Shown here: positions 33,784 through 46,594 of the stretch, in pieces | Position numbering within the stretch: the stretch's first letter is position 1 | How the letters are laid out: every line of letters begins with the position of its first letter | Assembly: GCF_910592395.1 (NCBI RefSeq) | Contig: NC_088325.1 | Span: forward strand, 1,738,001 to 1,802,000 | Direction of reading: 5' to 3' | DNA length: 64,000 nt | DNA from: Lineus longissimus | Lineage: Eukaryota > Nemertea > Pilidiophora > Heteronemertea > Lineidae | Notes under the pieces: model-generated | Told to the model about the DNA's origin: nothing | What the model saw: the letters and a program-made list of their open reading frames with translations, nothing else | Database searches by the model: none | Position numbers and translations under genes: made by a program

Positions 33784-34885
33784 TTATTCCGAACTAAGTT
33801 GTCTGAAGTCCAAGTACCCTCCATGCGTTACTGGCGCTACTGGATCTAAATGCGCGTATGGTGACCCTTGCTCGTTTGCCATATTGTCGTTCGAACGACT
33901 TGTAACCAACTCTTGGGCGCCATTCGAGCGACTTGGAGTCTGCCCATTGGACCCATTAGCTTGTCTTGAACTGCTCTCTGCTGTACTTTGATCAGGCTGC
34001 GCGTCCTTGTGAATTCTTAGCTCTTTCTGTGCGTCTGTTACGAAGATTGGTAGGTCATTGTATGTACCTTCAGGCTCCTGTCCCTCCTGGTCGCTTATTG
34101 GATCGCTTGAGATATACTCCCCAGACTCATCGTCTGAGGAGCCATTAGCTTGTCTTGAACTGCTCTCTGCTGTACTTTGGTCAGGCTGCGCGTCCTTGTG
34201 AATTCTTAGCTCTTTCTGTGCGTCTGTTACGAGGATTGGTAGGTCATTGTATGTACCTTCAGGCTCCTGTCCCTCCTGGTCGCTTATTGGATCGCTTAAG
34301 ATATACTCCCCAGACTCATCGTCTGAGGAGCCATTAGCTTGTCTTGAACTGCTCTCTGCTGTACTTTGGTCAGGCTGCGCGTCCTTGTGAATTCTTAGCT
34401 CTTTCTGTGCGTCTGTTACGAGGATTGGTAGGTCATTGTATGTACCTTCAGGCTCCTGTCCCTCCTGGTCGCTTATTGGATCGCTTAAGATATACTCCCC
34501 AGACTCATCGTCTGAGGAGCCACACTCCGTTTGATTTTGCTGAGGTGCAGGAACTGGGCGTAGACCTGGAACACCCTGCTGCCATGTCGCGTTATCGTAT
34601 GCACCCACGTCAACGTCTACGTCATCGTCGGACTCCGCAGGCTCATTCCTATGGGCTCCGTGAACCGGAACTCGGTGCCCCGTAGGCAATGGCTGTGGGG
34701 GTTTTTGTCCATGCCAGCGTTCACGGTCAAACACATCATTTACGTGATCTGTTTCAATTTTGGCGTAAATGTGTACCTGAGGTTTTCCGTCTGTTGTGAA
34801 TTCAACCCTGGTATCATCGTAATCAGCGTTGTCATTTGCCGGTCGATGACACTGCCTCTTCCTCCATCGCAGCAGACCACGTTTC
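33784..34885 (-). CDS. Gene B cytoplasmic tail exon with three tyrosine repeats
   Basis: One exon, 367 residues. After KRGLLRWRKRQ and HIYAKIE, three perfect-phase 189-bp repeats start at plus 33953, 34142 and 34331. Each encodes SSDDESGEYI(L/S)SDP and EGTYNDLPI(L/F), giving three YNDL sites. The end is SPYAHLDPVAPVTHGGYLDF; Tyr-Ala-His replaces the Tyr-Ala-Tyr of gene A. Confidence 0.88.
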
Positions 34886-37800
34886 CTACAGAAGTAAATA
34901 CAGTTTTATTAGAGAGGCTAAGATCTGGAATTTGGGATTCTCGTCACTCTACGCGAATAGCGATCAAGATCAAAACATCACTTCTAGTGCATGGCAGGTT
35001 AATTTCAGATTGGTACATGTATGTCAAATAACTTTCCTCAATGATTCATTCCCCATGAACCGTCAATGTTTGATAAAAATCTGAAAGATTATTTATCGAA
35101 TACTTCATCAGCTAGCTTCATGTGTTAATAGCTTCTGGGATATTAACTGTAAATCCTAATTATAGTGCGATCAAGAAACCAGTGTCGACAGCTATATGCC
35201 CCCCTCCCCCCTTCAACTTCACCGAAATCTGTCGCCGTTTTACCAACAGACCTGTATCCGAAGTAGCTTACCATAAAATAATAGCCAGAATGACGACTGG
35301 TATCGTTACAATGCCGGCTCCAACAAGACCGCCTACAGCTGCTGTAAAGAAAACAACTTTGGAGGTTATCTTCATCAGACTCAACCTTTTTTGCCAGACA
35401 GCATGCAGTATGTATATGAATGAATAGATTATCAGGACATGTTGAAATTAGAATCGACGTTTCTATGTTCGATCCGTCGAGCTTTTATTTGTCCATATTC
35501 GGCTGAAGTCAACCTGACTCACTTATGCTTGTCTTGTCATCAACCTCGTCATTGAAGACCCTGCTCCTGTATACAACATCACCACCATCTTCGACAACCA
35601 TATAATAATAATATGATTTATCGGGATCAACAACAAATGTTACATAGGTATTCTCTTGTTTAGGCACGGTGTGAGTCATGCAGTCGTCTGTGCCGGTCTG
35701 GCAGTATTTGATCTTCAGCCCTGTATATTTTCCAGTCACTCGTTCCCAGCCCGCGGTTACTATTTTACCTATCCGATTCACACCTTTAAGGGACGTTTTG
35801 GGTTTCTCTGCAAAGTAAAAATACAAACATGTTTGAAGAAATGGTTTAAACAATGGCCATGCACATGATGAGGATATGGGCAGGTCTAACGGAGAAATGA
35901 AATTGCCTACTTGTGTGGTAAGCCGTTGACGGCACGTAACTTGGCGAAGTTGCGAAATCGAAATCAACCATACCCCTATCTCATTAGACGCCAAGGCGGT
36001 TGGACGCATCTCAGCTTCTTGTCCTATTCAAAGACCGACCGCACTGCTGAGAGTAACGATTCATAGAAACCCATGACGTGCATCAGAGGTATTCCTCAAG
36101 AGGTAAATAACGCAGCTCAGGTGTGAACTAAACAACTGAAGAGATCGAATGTCTATAAAAGTCTCTAAAAGAGATCCACAAACCTGGTGTTTCCCCGGAA
36201 GCCACGTTGCTAAAGTTACTCGTGTGAGTCCCCGTGTGGGAGTTCCTGCTGCGCACTCGAAACATATACCAGACATTCGACTCAAGACCCATAATCTTAT
36301 GATACACGGCTTTCTTGAGACCTGGATCAGTTATTCCTCCTTCGGGAACCTCGGGGGCAACATTCCAGTTGTCGGCAAACTTCTTGTATTGGACGTAAAA
36401 TCTCTGCTCCAACCCGCCATTGATTTCTGAGATCCATGTGAGCGTCGCTGCTACGGCAGTTGAATTGACAACTTCGAGTTTGCTGGGTGCAGAAGGTGGA
36501 CCTAAAATGAAGCAACAGTTGTGATATATAGTTATGAGATGAATGTGCAGATTTGGTCTTTCAACGTCTCAGTGTTGGAATCATGAACTACATGTACATC
36601 AGTTTGGAATTGACGTCAAGATTTCCTATGATTGGTGTCACTTTCTGACAGCATAGACACATATACAGCCTTAAAACACAACCACAGGTGAATGGTACAT
36701 GATGCGTTGTATTGACCTTCTAACATGTCCGAAGACCTTGGGGGGGGGGGGGGTTTACCCTAAAATGTCATTTGGCACCCAAACGGTTAACAGGGCAACG
36801 ACCATGACTGTGTCGGATTTAAGGAATCAATACCGAGCTGGAGGTGCTTGGTTGTATAATTGCTTCTGTTTCATTCGAGTAGGTAATGAACGGTTGTGAT
36901 TGATATTTAGGTGTTTGATACGCACTTCACTCGAAATTATCGATGGAATCAAGGAGTTTTGCTATCCGGTTTTTTACGAGATACACTATTACTGTAGACC
37001 TTCGTCTTCTGATTTTTTAATTGCCATTAACCTCTTCTGGGTCCTTAAATAAATCCTTCAGAGTTCCTACAACCTCTCAGATTCCAATATCTCGAAACAT
37101 ATTAAATAATCTCGTGTAATTGGTTTTAGGGGGTAATTTGACGTAAATGTGTTGGCTTCAAAATTAAAAGAATTCGGCTGAATTTTATACCTACTGTGGG
37201 AACCATTCGGACTCTGCAAGCGCGTCTACGCTGCTCCGCCCCCAAACCGGACGCTCGCGTCACGCCTATCTGTACGATAGCTTGATCAATTATTACCTTT
37301 CTTACATCGTAATGTATTGTGATAGTTTTGTATCTGTCATGTTTTAGTGTAGTTCAAATAAAGTTATCTAGCACAGAGCAGATTGGCCTCGAACTCCTTC
37401 TCTCTCACTATTCGATGCACGTAGTCACACTATTGGATTCTTCTGGAACCCCATTCCTACCAAGGGCTTCAGAATTGACTATTAAGGTGGCCATTGAAAT
37501 ACACCAATCTCCGTTGGGAAACCACTAACAACAGATGATACAACTTACCTGGTTTGAAAAGCTTAAATTTGAAAACCTTCGCTTGAAATCTGCTCGTTTT
37601 CACAGAACACGTATAGTTCCCATAATGGGAGGACTTGACGTGTTCGATGGCCAACTTGCTCGACGTCGGGCCGGAAATGATTTTATATTCGGACGATGAG
37701 TTCGAAAGGATGTTGTCATCTTTGGACCAGACGTAACCAGTTGTTGCCGGAGTCGGGTTGGCGATGATGAACAGTTCAAACGATGCCTCCTTGCCTATCT

Positions 37801-40800
37801 CACCCACCACGTCATACGTCGTGTTGGCCTCTGTGTCTGTTCTAGGAGAAACTGTGGGTGAAAAGGAAGTGTTCAGTGGCCAATGCATAATGCAGTGTGC
37901 ACTGCATCAGGGAAAGATTTTGTAAACTGATAAAAACTGTTAAGTTCTTTCCAGTCCTTCGCCAGGACCTTTGTGAATTCTTTCTGCTCCTTCTCTGTAA
38001 ACCCTTCACAGACGTTATAATATGTTTCCACCTCTTTAATTACAAAGCAATAATTTTAAGTGATTTGTTGTCAGACAGATTAGCTAATGAATAGTTGCAA
38101 CGGTATATAAAATGATCACAAATATATGGAAAGGAATTTCATGAGGATTTTCAGTTTGATTAGAAGATTCAGTTAAATATATCAGCGGATATATTACCAA
38201 GAATGCAGAACCAAACTTACAATGCACAGTCAGGACTGCCGATGCCTGTCCCATCCCACCAAGATTCCAAGCCTTACACGAGTACGTCCCACTCTTGTCG
38301 TATGGTATGCGCACGAACTCGAAAAGCTTCCCATTCTGCGTGCTGGTCTCGGAGTCTTGGATAACCTGTTCCGTAGTGGAGCCGCTCTTCTTCCAGAGCC
38401 ACTGGTACCGCTCTATGCTCTCCGGGTAGCCTCCGCTGGTAGCACATTCAAACCGCACGGATTCATGTTCATTCACAGTTGTCTTACTGATTTTGACTTG
38501 AACGTTGGGCGGAACTGAAAACAGAAGGTGTTACTTATTAATCGCAGGAAAACCTAAGAGATTGGTGCAGCATGTTAAAGCAAAGCTCTAGAGAGTTGGC
38601 TTTAAATAGAAATCCAACTCATTTTGGCCAAATAATTAGGTATTCGAAGTTTGCATGAAGGTTGAAGGCTGTTTTGCGAAGATAGCACTTCAAATAATTT
38701 GAAAAGTGTTTATGAAACTGACCAGTGGTAATTACTAAATGTATAGTCTGATATTTTGAGGGAGATACATGTATTTGTAGTTGAAAAATATGCCGGCTCA
38801 TGATCGAGAGGTACGCAGGCAAAATTGTCCATGCATGGATCATTGATGGGCCCATGGGTGGATGCACTGATGGCCCATGGACTACCTATTGTTGGAAATT
38901 CCATCATAGGCCCACTGCCGTTGGTTCCCCTAAAAATGGCCATATGCAGTAAAGTATAAACCGATCGGAGTAGCAGTCCAGTCACCAAGTCTAACAGTGG
39001 ATATATGATGGGGATTCTCCGTCAACTATCCATGGTTGGGCCTACGGATGGAACCTAGATAATCAATCGCCATCATAGATCAATGGATGAACAATTTTTC
39101 CTGTATAGTTGGTTTTCATTTGCGAAGTATCTGGTGCATCTAGAATTCAAGACAGATTACATTGTATTTTGTATGACCCGATTCTTTTTCAACAAGTCGT
39201 GCCATATGAAACTTTAAACTCAACGACCCCCCTGTTAATCTACAAGATCCCCCTCGAAATTAAAACATGGATGTTGGCTTCTTTGAAGCTGTACCAACCG
39301 GCGCAACCTTGTTTCTTCCCACTGACGAGGCTTATTATAAACCGCGAGATGCGGAATGCGAAATCGCGAGATGCCAACCTCGGTGAGAGAACCACCCGCC
39401 ACAGAATGTGTTGCAAATATTGAACCTGAAAAGGCGAACATTCATGAGACCGAGGCTCTAGCGGGTAGCTATCTCATCCATGGTAATCTGTCACAAACCA
39501 ATTATGTTCTCGTCGATTCTTTTCTGTTGATATTTAAGTGAGATTCCATACTTGGCGTGAAGCTACTCTCTTAATTGAGTGCCTGAGATGTGTTTAGTCT
39601 GTCACGTGCAGACTCATGCATTACATTTGTGAGTCTGCCTCACGATTGCCTCATAGTGGCTACACACTGGCAACCAATCGGGAGCTAATTCGTAAGGGAC
39701 AACGTATGTTACAGATAATGGTCGTCGATGTTTTATCGTGAAATTTTTTATTGAAATAAGCAGCACGCGCATAACAAGGATCAAATTCGTGTAATTTATG
39801 AATGAAACAGAAAACTTATAGGACAAACGAACACTTAGCATTTCTTTCGCGTCGTATAGAACATTTAAAACGTATGAGTATATTCCGAGGCGACGATTGT
39901 GCCACGACAGAATCCTGTTGCGAATAACACACAAATTAAATCGTTTAGAATTAGGCCCACGGCATTGGCCGCTTTAGCGCCATTGACGTTGGTGCCTAAT
40001 GGTATTAGGCTAGGATGTGTTATGATTTTTACGGCTACTCCGCCCCCGAGCCGGATGCTCTAGTCACGCCTATTTGTACAATAGCTTGACCTATCATTAC
40101 CTTTCTTACATCGTAATGTATTGTGATAGTTTTGTATCGGTCATGTTTTAGTTCAGTTCAAATAAAGTTATCTAGCACAGGGCAGATTGACCTCGAACTC
40201 CTTCTCTCTCACTATTCGATACACGTAGCCACACTGTGAGATTCTTCTGGAACCCCATTCCTACCAAGGGCTTCAGAATTGACTATTAAGGTGGCCATTG
40301 AAATACACCCATCTCCGTTGGGAAACCACTAACAACAGATGATACAACTTACCTGGTTTGAAAAGCTTAAATTTGAAAACCTTCGCTTGAAATCCGCTCG
40401 TTTTCACAGAACACGAATAGTTCCCATAATTAGAGGATTTGACGTGTTCGATGGCCAACTTGCTCGACGTCGGGCCGGATATGATTTCATATTCGGACGA
40501 TGAGTTCGAAAGGATGTTGTCATCTTTGGACCAGGTGTAACCAGTTGTTGCCGGAGTCGGGTTGGCGATGATGAACAGTTCAAACGATGCCTCCTTGCCT
40601 ATCTCACCCACCACGTCATACGTCATGTTGGCCTCTGGGTCTATTCTAGGAGAAACTGTGGGTGAAAAGGAAGTGTTCAGTGGCAAATGCATAATGCAGT
40701 GTGCACTGCATCAGGGAAAGATTTTGTCAACTGATGAAAACTTTTAAGTTATTTTCAGTCCTTCGCCGGGACCTTTGTGAATTCCTTCTGCTCCTTCTCT

Positions 40801-43800
40801 GTAAACCCTTCACAGACATTACACTATGTTTCCACCTCCTTTACAAAGCAATAATTTTAAGTGATTTGTTGTCAGACAGATTAGCTAATAAATAGCTGTA
40901 ACGGTATATAAAATGATCACAAATACATGGAAAGGAATTTCATGAGGATTTTCAGTTTGGATAAATGATTTAGTCAAATATCTCAGCAGATATATTACAA
41001 AGAATGCAGAACCAAACTTACAATGCACAGTCAGGACTGCCGATGCCTGTCCCATCCCAACAAGATTCCAAGCCTTACAAGAGTACGTCCCACTCCTATC
41101 GTATGGTATGCCCACGAACTCGAGAAGTTTCCCATTCTGCGTGGTGTCGGCGTCTTGGATAACCTGTTCCACAGTGGAGCCGCTCTTCATCCAAAGCCAC
41201 TGGTACCACTCGATGCGCTCCGGGTAGCCTCCGCTGGTAGCACATTCTAACCGCACGGATTCATGTTCATTCACAGTTGTCTTACTGATTTTGACTTCAA
41301 CATCAGGCAGAACTGAAAACAGAAGGTGTTACTGATTAATCTAAGACAAAACCTAAGAGATTGGTGTAGCATTCTAAAACAAAGCTCTAGAGAGTTGGTT
41401 TTAAATAGAAATCCAACCCATTTTGGCCAAATAATTAGGTATTCGAAGTTTGCATGGTAAAATACTGTTTGGCGAAGATGGCACTTCAAAGAATTGGAAA
41501 AGTGTTTATGAAACTGACCAGTGGTAATTACTACATGTATAGTCTCATATTTTCAGGGAGATATTTGTAGTTGAAAATATGCCGGCTCATGATCGAGAGG
41601 TACACAGGCAAAATTGCCCATGCATGGATCATTGATGGGCCCATGGGTGGATGCACTGATGGCCCATGGACTACCTGATGTTGGGAATTCCATCATAGGC
41701 CCACTACCGTTTGTTCCCTTAAAAATGACCATATGCAGTAAAGTATAAACCCATCGGAGTAGCAGTCCAGTCACCAAGTCTAACAGTGGATATATGATGG
41801 GGATTCTCCATCATCTATCCATGGTTGGGCCTATGGATGGAACCTTGATAATCAATCGCCATCATAGATCAATGGATGAACACTTTTTCCTGTGTAGTTG
41901 GTTTTCATTTGCGAAGTATCTGGAGCATCTAGAATTCAAGACAGATTACATTGTATTTTGTATAACCCGATTCTTTTTCAACAAGTCGTGCCATATGAAA
42001 CTTTAAACTCAACGACCCCCCTGTAAATCTACAAGATCCCCCTCGAAGTTAAAACTTGGATGGTGGCTTCTTTGAAGCTGTACCAACAGGCGCACCCCTG
42101 TTTCTTCCCACTGGCAAGGCTTATTATAAACCGCGAGATGCAGAATGCGAAATCGCGAGATGCCAACCTCAGTGGGAGAACCACCCGCCACAGAATGTAT
42201 TGCAAATATTGAACCTGAAAAGGCGAACATTCATGAGACTGAGGCTATAGCGGGGAGCTATCTCATCCATGGTAATCTGTCACAATCCAATTATGTTCTT
42301 GTCTGTTCTTTTCTGTTGATATTTAAGTGAGGTTCCATACTTGGCGTGAAGCTACTCTCTTAACTGAGTGTCTGAGATGTGTTTAGTCTGTCACGTGCAG
42401 ACTCATGCATTACATTTGTAAGTCTGCCTCACGATTGGCTCATAGTGGCTACACACTGGCAACCAATCGGGAGCTAATTCGTAAGGGACAACGTATATTA
42501 CAGAGTTAGTCGTCGATTTTTTATCATGAAATTTTTTATTGAAATAAGCAGCACGTGCATAACAAGAATCAAATTCGTGTAATTTATGAATGAAACAGAA
42601 AACTTATAGGACAAACTAACAGTTAGCATTTCTTTCGCATCGTATAGAACATTTAAAACGTATGAATATATTCCTGTTGCGAATAACACAAATAAGATCG
42701 TTTAGAATTAGGCCCACGGCATTGGCAGCTTTAGCGCCACTGACGTTGGTTCCTAATGGTATTAGACTAGGATGTGTTATGATTTTTACGGGTATCAAAA
42801 AAAGGTGAACAGATCGATTGAAAAAACATTGGAAATCCCCGCGAGTGTGGCTTTACAAACAACTTTTGGTCAATGTTCATACGATAAAGTAAAAAAAACA
42901 CCACTGAGTCATATGAAACAGCGTATGATTGTTATTAAGCTCTTGTACCAGCTCGTACTGCATGCCATGCTCCCTCGCGGTAGAATGCAAGTGAAAGAAA
43001 ATGATCCTAAATGTGGCCTCTTCAAAATAGTTTGCCAAGTGAAACCTTCTTAGGGCAGAAGAAGCGGGGAATTCAGGAGGAGGAATTGGGATATGGAGTT
43101 TAGTTGCTATAGAGGCCCTGTCAGAGATTATCACTAAATCCCCTGAAAGTCAGTCGTCTGTTTGGACATACATGTAGGTGCATGTAGCCTCTGTATTGTC
43201 TTCGGACACACTTCCATTGAATGTAGAATTTCATGGCACCAGACAAATGGTGATTGTTACGGTCCGGTGAAGTGGAAGATCTTGGGGCAGGCAGGAAAGT
43301 AAAGATTACTCATCACGCGATTTCTCGACAGATGTGGTCCTCCTGGTTTGACGTTACAAATTGCTCGGCTTAATAAGGAACAATCCAAATTCCGAGATAT
43401 CGACACTCTTCTCTTATAAGAGCGATTTTCAGTGCTGCATTGACTTTTTTAACATACCGAAAACATCAAACTGGTTAGTGGCCATCGCTCCATATAATAA
43501 TAATATAATAATAAAACGATATTTGTATGGCGCCGCTCATGTATATATCGCGGCGCCTCACAGAGATGAAAATAAATAGGCCTAGATACATTACTTAAAA
43601 ACGTTACGTAAAAGGTATTAATACATATCATAAAAAGATTTGAAAAGCATCCAGCATCTTACCAAACATATAATCTCAACCTGGTTGCGGCCTTTCGTTA
43701 CAACTTCCCTATTATATATTATATATCGTTCCGTCGTTTCACTATCTCCTTTAAGGAAGAATTGTGTTCTGCATTGATTGGACATGTATTATTCAAACTT

Positions 43801-46594
43801 ACCTGAAACATCCAAACTCAGCTTGCTTGAGGCCTCTTGTCCATCAGCCTCACACAACCAATACCCCCTGTCCGAAAGTTGAACATTACTTAATTGAAAA
43901 TTATAATTATTCGTATCACATTGAATGTTTGTTAATCTTGATTTTTTAGAGTTTGAAACAACAAAGCAATTGTCGGTAACAATTTCTTCATCCATGTCCA
44001 AGTCCAAGCCCAACAAGTGCCACCACTTGACATCGCTGGCGGTTCCATTCGCAATGTTACAACTCAGCGTTATCGTTTCTCCGAGGCGTGGTCGTAAATT
44101 GCTGATGGTATTCGTTACCGCAGGATTAACTGAAACTAGAAAAGCAACACGATCTTTTGTCGAAGTATACACACTGGCCAACACAGTACAAAGTAGCTTT
44201 GAAACAATATGTTTACAAGGAGGAACTTTTAAGTGGAATAGAGGATTAATCCATCGAAAAAATGATGATACGAAGGCGATGTTTCGAGTGGCTTCGCAGC
44301 GCTCTGGTGATTTTGGCTGTACGTTTTTGTATTATGTCCTACACACGTCTGACCAGCACTCAACTGATGTGGTCCTCCTGGTTTGACGTCAGTAATCGCA
44401 TAATAAGGAGCATTCCAAATTCCGAGATATTGACACTGTCTTCTCTTAGAAGGGCGATTATCAGTGCTGCATATCGAAAACATCAAACATGGTTCATGGC
44501 CATCACTCCAGCATCTCACCTAAAAAATCATCTCAACCTGGTTGCGGCCATGACAACTTCCCGTTATCGTTCCGTCGTTTCACTATCAAGGATGAATTTG
44601 TGTTCTGTATTGATTTAAGCGTTTTTAAACTTACCTGAAACAGACAGGTAGCTTGCATCCCAATGTATGTTAGCCTCACACCACCAAACCCCGCCGTCCA
44701 AAGGTTTAACATTACTTAATTGAAAATTATAATTATTCTTATCACATTGAATGTTTGTTACTCTTGATTTGTACCGCTTTGAAGTAACTAAGCAATCGTT
44801 GGTAACCCTTCCGAAAAATAAGAACAAACTCGACCACCATATATTGCTGGCGGTTCCACCCGCAATGTTACAACTCAGCGTTATCGTTTCTCCGATGCGT
44901 GGACTTGAATTGCTGATGGTAGTCGTTATCTTTACCTCAGGAGTACCTAAGATTAGAAAATGAAGACACGATCTTTTGTCAATGTACACAGACCAACACA
45001 TTACGAAATAACATTGTAACAATGTTAACAAGGTGGATCAATAGTGGGAATAGAGGATTATTCGAATGAAAAAATTGTGATACGAAGCAAATGTTTTGAG
45101 TGACTTTGCAGCGCTCTAAATATTTTGGCTTTCATTGCCAAATACCCTACCAACATGTGAAATATATCTCTCATAGTTGTTTCCTTTTTTGATTTTCGAA
45201 AAATGTATTTTTTAATCTGAAGTTCGCCGCCGATTCCAGTTTTGTTGGTTTAATTTTTAGGTTGGGACAGTTATGCTTATGGCTATAAGCATTAGCTATC
45301 GATTCGATTGTATTAAATTAGTGACTTCACTTGGCTGCCAAAGGGTAACCGACTTGATTAGCTTTACCCAAGGTTTTTATTACCTTGCCCATCCTTATAG
45401 TACCATAGCCGTGACAATCAGGAATAAGTAGCCAACTCTGTTTTACTAATCTATATCATAATACTATAAGGCGGTTCGATAAAGTGCCATTTGGAGTGCC
45501 AGCGGAGCAGTGATGAGGGATTTTTAATCGGACACTGTCAATTCTCCTTACCACTCACAGAAGCCAAGTCATTGCTGTTTAGTTATGCAGGGGCTTAATC
45601 AATTACCTGCACTCCCTGTGGGGTGGCTAACATTACCTGCTGAACAGTTGACTGTAGGGGGATGATTGGAACAGCCTGTACCTGTGGACCTGCTGAACTA
45701 AGGTTAATGTTATTTTCAATCCACGATTGCAGGTCACCTGATGTTCGAGATTTCGCGGGGAAAGAAATTGTAAACAAACGTATGTGTGTAGTTCAAATAT
45801 AAACAAAAATGTATTTTTGGTGCTTTCGGTTGCTGGACTTGGGTTTTCCCGCAGTAGGGAGCTGGGGTCAAATTGGTGGTCTATTGTTTATGGGTGCAGT
45901 GTTAGCCAGAGCTAGCCCTTGATTATGAAGGGATTTTCAAATGAAGGTTACTATGGTCTGTTTATGTGCTCACGACAGCTTTCAATACTTGATCTGAAGA
46001 GGCGCGCTGAACCTGAAATGGCCTTATCAAGGAGCTGCTCACAGTGCTGAACTTCTAGCTTGCCTGTCGAGTAAGTGCCTTGCCCGAGACCTGGCTACAT
46101 GTAGGAGGAGCATGCATTTTAAAGTTATAGAAGTGATAGTGCAAATGGTTCGAGCCATTTGGAGGCCGACATGTGAAGGCCTATCTGGGTAATCCTTCTT
46201 CTCCGTAAGGCGCATATTGCTGACTAAGGAACGAGGCATTGCCTCATCATCTCTATCGGACCAACTGATATACTTTTATATACACGCATACAGCACGCCA
46301 CAGCTAGGTCCGAGTCTGTGGACAAATGGTTGGTTTAATTTGTCTCTTCGATATGGCTCCTTCGATATTGCATTAGATTTTCATTGCAAATGTTTTATAA
46401 TAATAAAAAATTAATGATAATAATAATTCAAGGTATAGCCCATTTGAACCTGCCTGCGCCACGGGTACAATGCTAGTAACATATATTGCAGCAGTGAACA
46501 GCAATCACCGCGATAATAAAAAATGTAAACTACGCAAAAATGACTTACCTCTGATCAAGAGTAGTGAAAGTATCGAAAGTTGTAGAAGTTTCAT
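33784..46594 (-). CDS. Receptor gene B: Ig/FN3 transmembrane receptor, 11 exons, 1216 aa
   Basis: Exons in gene order: 46549-46594, 44635-44946, 43803-44129, 41022-41312, 40353-40655, 38221-38514, 37549-37851, 36184-36501, 35523-35807, 35272-35341, 33784-34885, total 3651 nt in one open frame. Domains: signal peptide (1-16), two V-type Ig (about 17-228), four C2-type Ig in two modules (229-625), FN3 pair (626-826), transmembrane helix (827-849), 367-residue tail. It is the same family and orientation as gene A with one fewer V domain and one fewer C2 module, but three tail repeats instead of one. Intron 1 is enlarged by a 1.03-kb Helitron. All splice junctions follow GT/AG. Function as a surface recognition receptor is inferred from architecture only. 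Confidence 0.85.
35272..35341 (-). CDS. Gene B transmembrane exon
   Basis: A 70-nt exon after TTTCTTTACAG. It encodes TAVGGLVGAGIVTIPVVILA then IILW. The first codon is completed by the last base of the preceding exon (A here, G in gene A), so Thr replaces Ala. Confidence 0.83.
35523..36501 (-). CDS. Gene B fibronectin type III pair (exons 36184-36501 and 35523-35807)
   Basis: FN3-1 begins GPPSAPSKLEVVN and keeps LTWISEINGG and MFRVRSRNSHTGTH. FN3-2 begins EKPKTSLKGVNRIG with WERVTGKYTG, YCQTGTDDC and YYYYMVVEDGG. Very close to the gene A pair. Confidence 0.85.
37200..39995 (-). repeat. Gene B C2-Ig module 1 (exons 38221-38514 and 37549-37851)
   Basis: Ig one: PPNVQVKIS, FECATSGGYPESIERYQWLW, SGTYSCKAWNLGG. 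Ig two: ANTTYDVVG, ASFELFIIANPTP, GNYTCSVKTS. The intron keeps the GGGCCCATGGGTGGATGCAC segment. Confidence 0.85.
39996..42775 (-). repeat. Gene B C2-Ig module 2 (exons 41022-41312 and 40353-40655)
   Basis: Ig one starts LPDVEVKIS and has a one-residue deletion (QDADTTQNG). Ig two has SSNYGNYSCSVKTSGF with a Ser-type sequon. The same B-strand Cys loss is present in the second Ig. Confidence 0.85.
42776..43480. other. Intron sequence shared by genes A and B; no exon seen
   Basis: Homologous to 25300-26020 of gene A. A plus-strand frame (42772-43053) is also open in the A copy (25350-25586). The open frame could simply reflect recent duplication. No splice-ready exon is visible. Confidence 0.4.
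43492..43649. mobile_element. Short insertion with an (ATA)n start in a gene B intron
   Basis: About 158 bp absent from the paralogous introns at 26015-26035 and 27108-27120. It begins with ATA repeats and contains GGCGCCGCTCATGTATATA, GCGGCGCC and AGGCCTAG. It resembles short SINE/MITE-type repeats, class unassigned. TCCA may be the duplicated target. Confidence 0.5.
43803..44129 (-). CDS. Gene B V-type Ig domain 2 exon
   Basis: A 327-nt exon, phase 1-1: ITLSCNIANGTASDVKWWHL, variable loop GLDLDMDEEIVTDNCFVV, then NIQCDTNNYNFQLSNVQ and SDRGYWLCEADGQEASS. It has the extra Cys pair seen in gene A. Confidence 0.85.
44635..44946 (-). CDS. Gene B V-type Ig domain 1 exon
   Basis: A 312-nt exon, shorter than its homologues. 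ITLSCNIAGGTASNIWWSSL, then FLFFGRVTNDCLVTSKRYK and DGGVWWCEANIHWD. The loop region is shortened and the stretch after the F-strand Cys differs from all other V domains. Confidence 0.83.
45450..46476 (+). mobile_element. Non-autonomous Helitron, 1027 bp, in intron 1 of gene B
   Basis: Starts TCTATATCAT at 45450 and ends TGCTAG at 46476, inserted exactly between A and T (ACTAA / TAACATAT). Gene A has the uninterrupted ACTAATAACATATATTG at about 29180-29195. TC start, CTAG end, A/T insertion and no target duplication are the defining Helitron features. A short imperfect stem (ACCTG with CGGGT) lies about 10 bp before CTAG. No Rep/helicase is encoded. Confidence 0.85.
45607..45737 (-). pseudogene. 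Exon-like Gln/Val-rich segment captured inside the Helitron
   Basis: Flanked by an acceptor (CATCAG) and a donor (CAG/GTAATT) on the minus strand. It encodes about 44 residues including DLQSWIENNINLSSAGPQ and QQVMLATPQGVQ. Such Gln/Val/Pro-rich text is typical of transcription-factor activation regions; I do not recognise the donor gene. Helitrons often capture exons with their splice sites. It lies in the same orientation as gene B and could be spliced into its transcript. Confidence 0.5.
46549..46594 (-). CDS. Gene B signal peptide exon
   Basis: Encodes the same MKLLQLSILSLLLIR as gene A and has donor GTAAGT. It supports a common start for the family. Confidence 0.85.

Noticed and set aside
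11288-34519. Canonical ITIM or ITAM in the tails
   Set aside because: YNDL and YAYL have Leu at +3 but Gly or Pro at -2 or the wrong spacing. HIYAKI has His at -2. Only YxxL and YxxP-type motifs are supportable.
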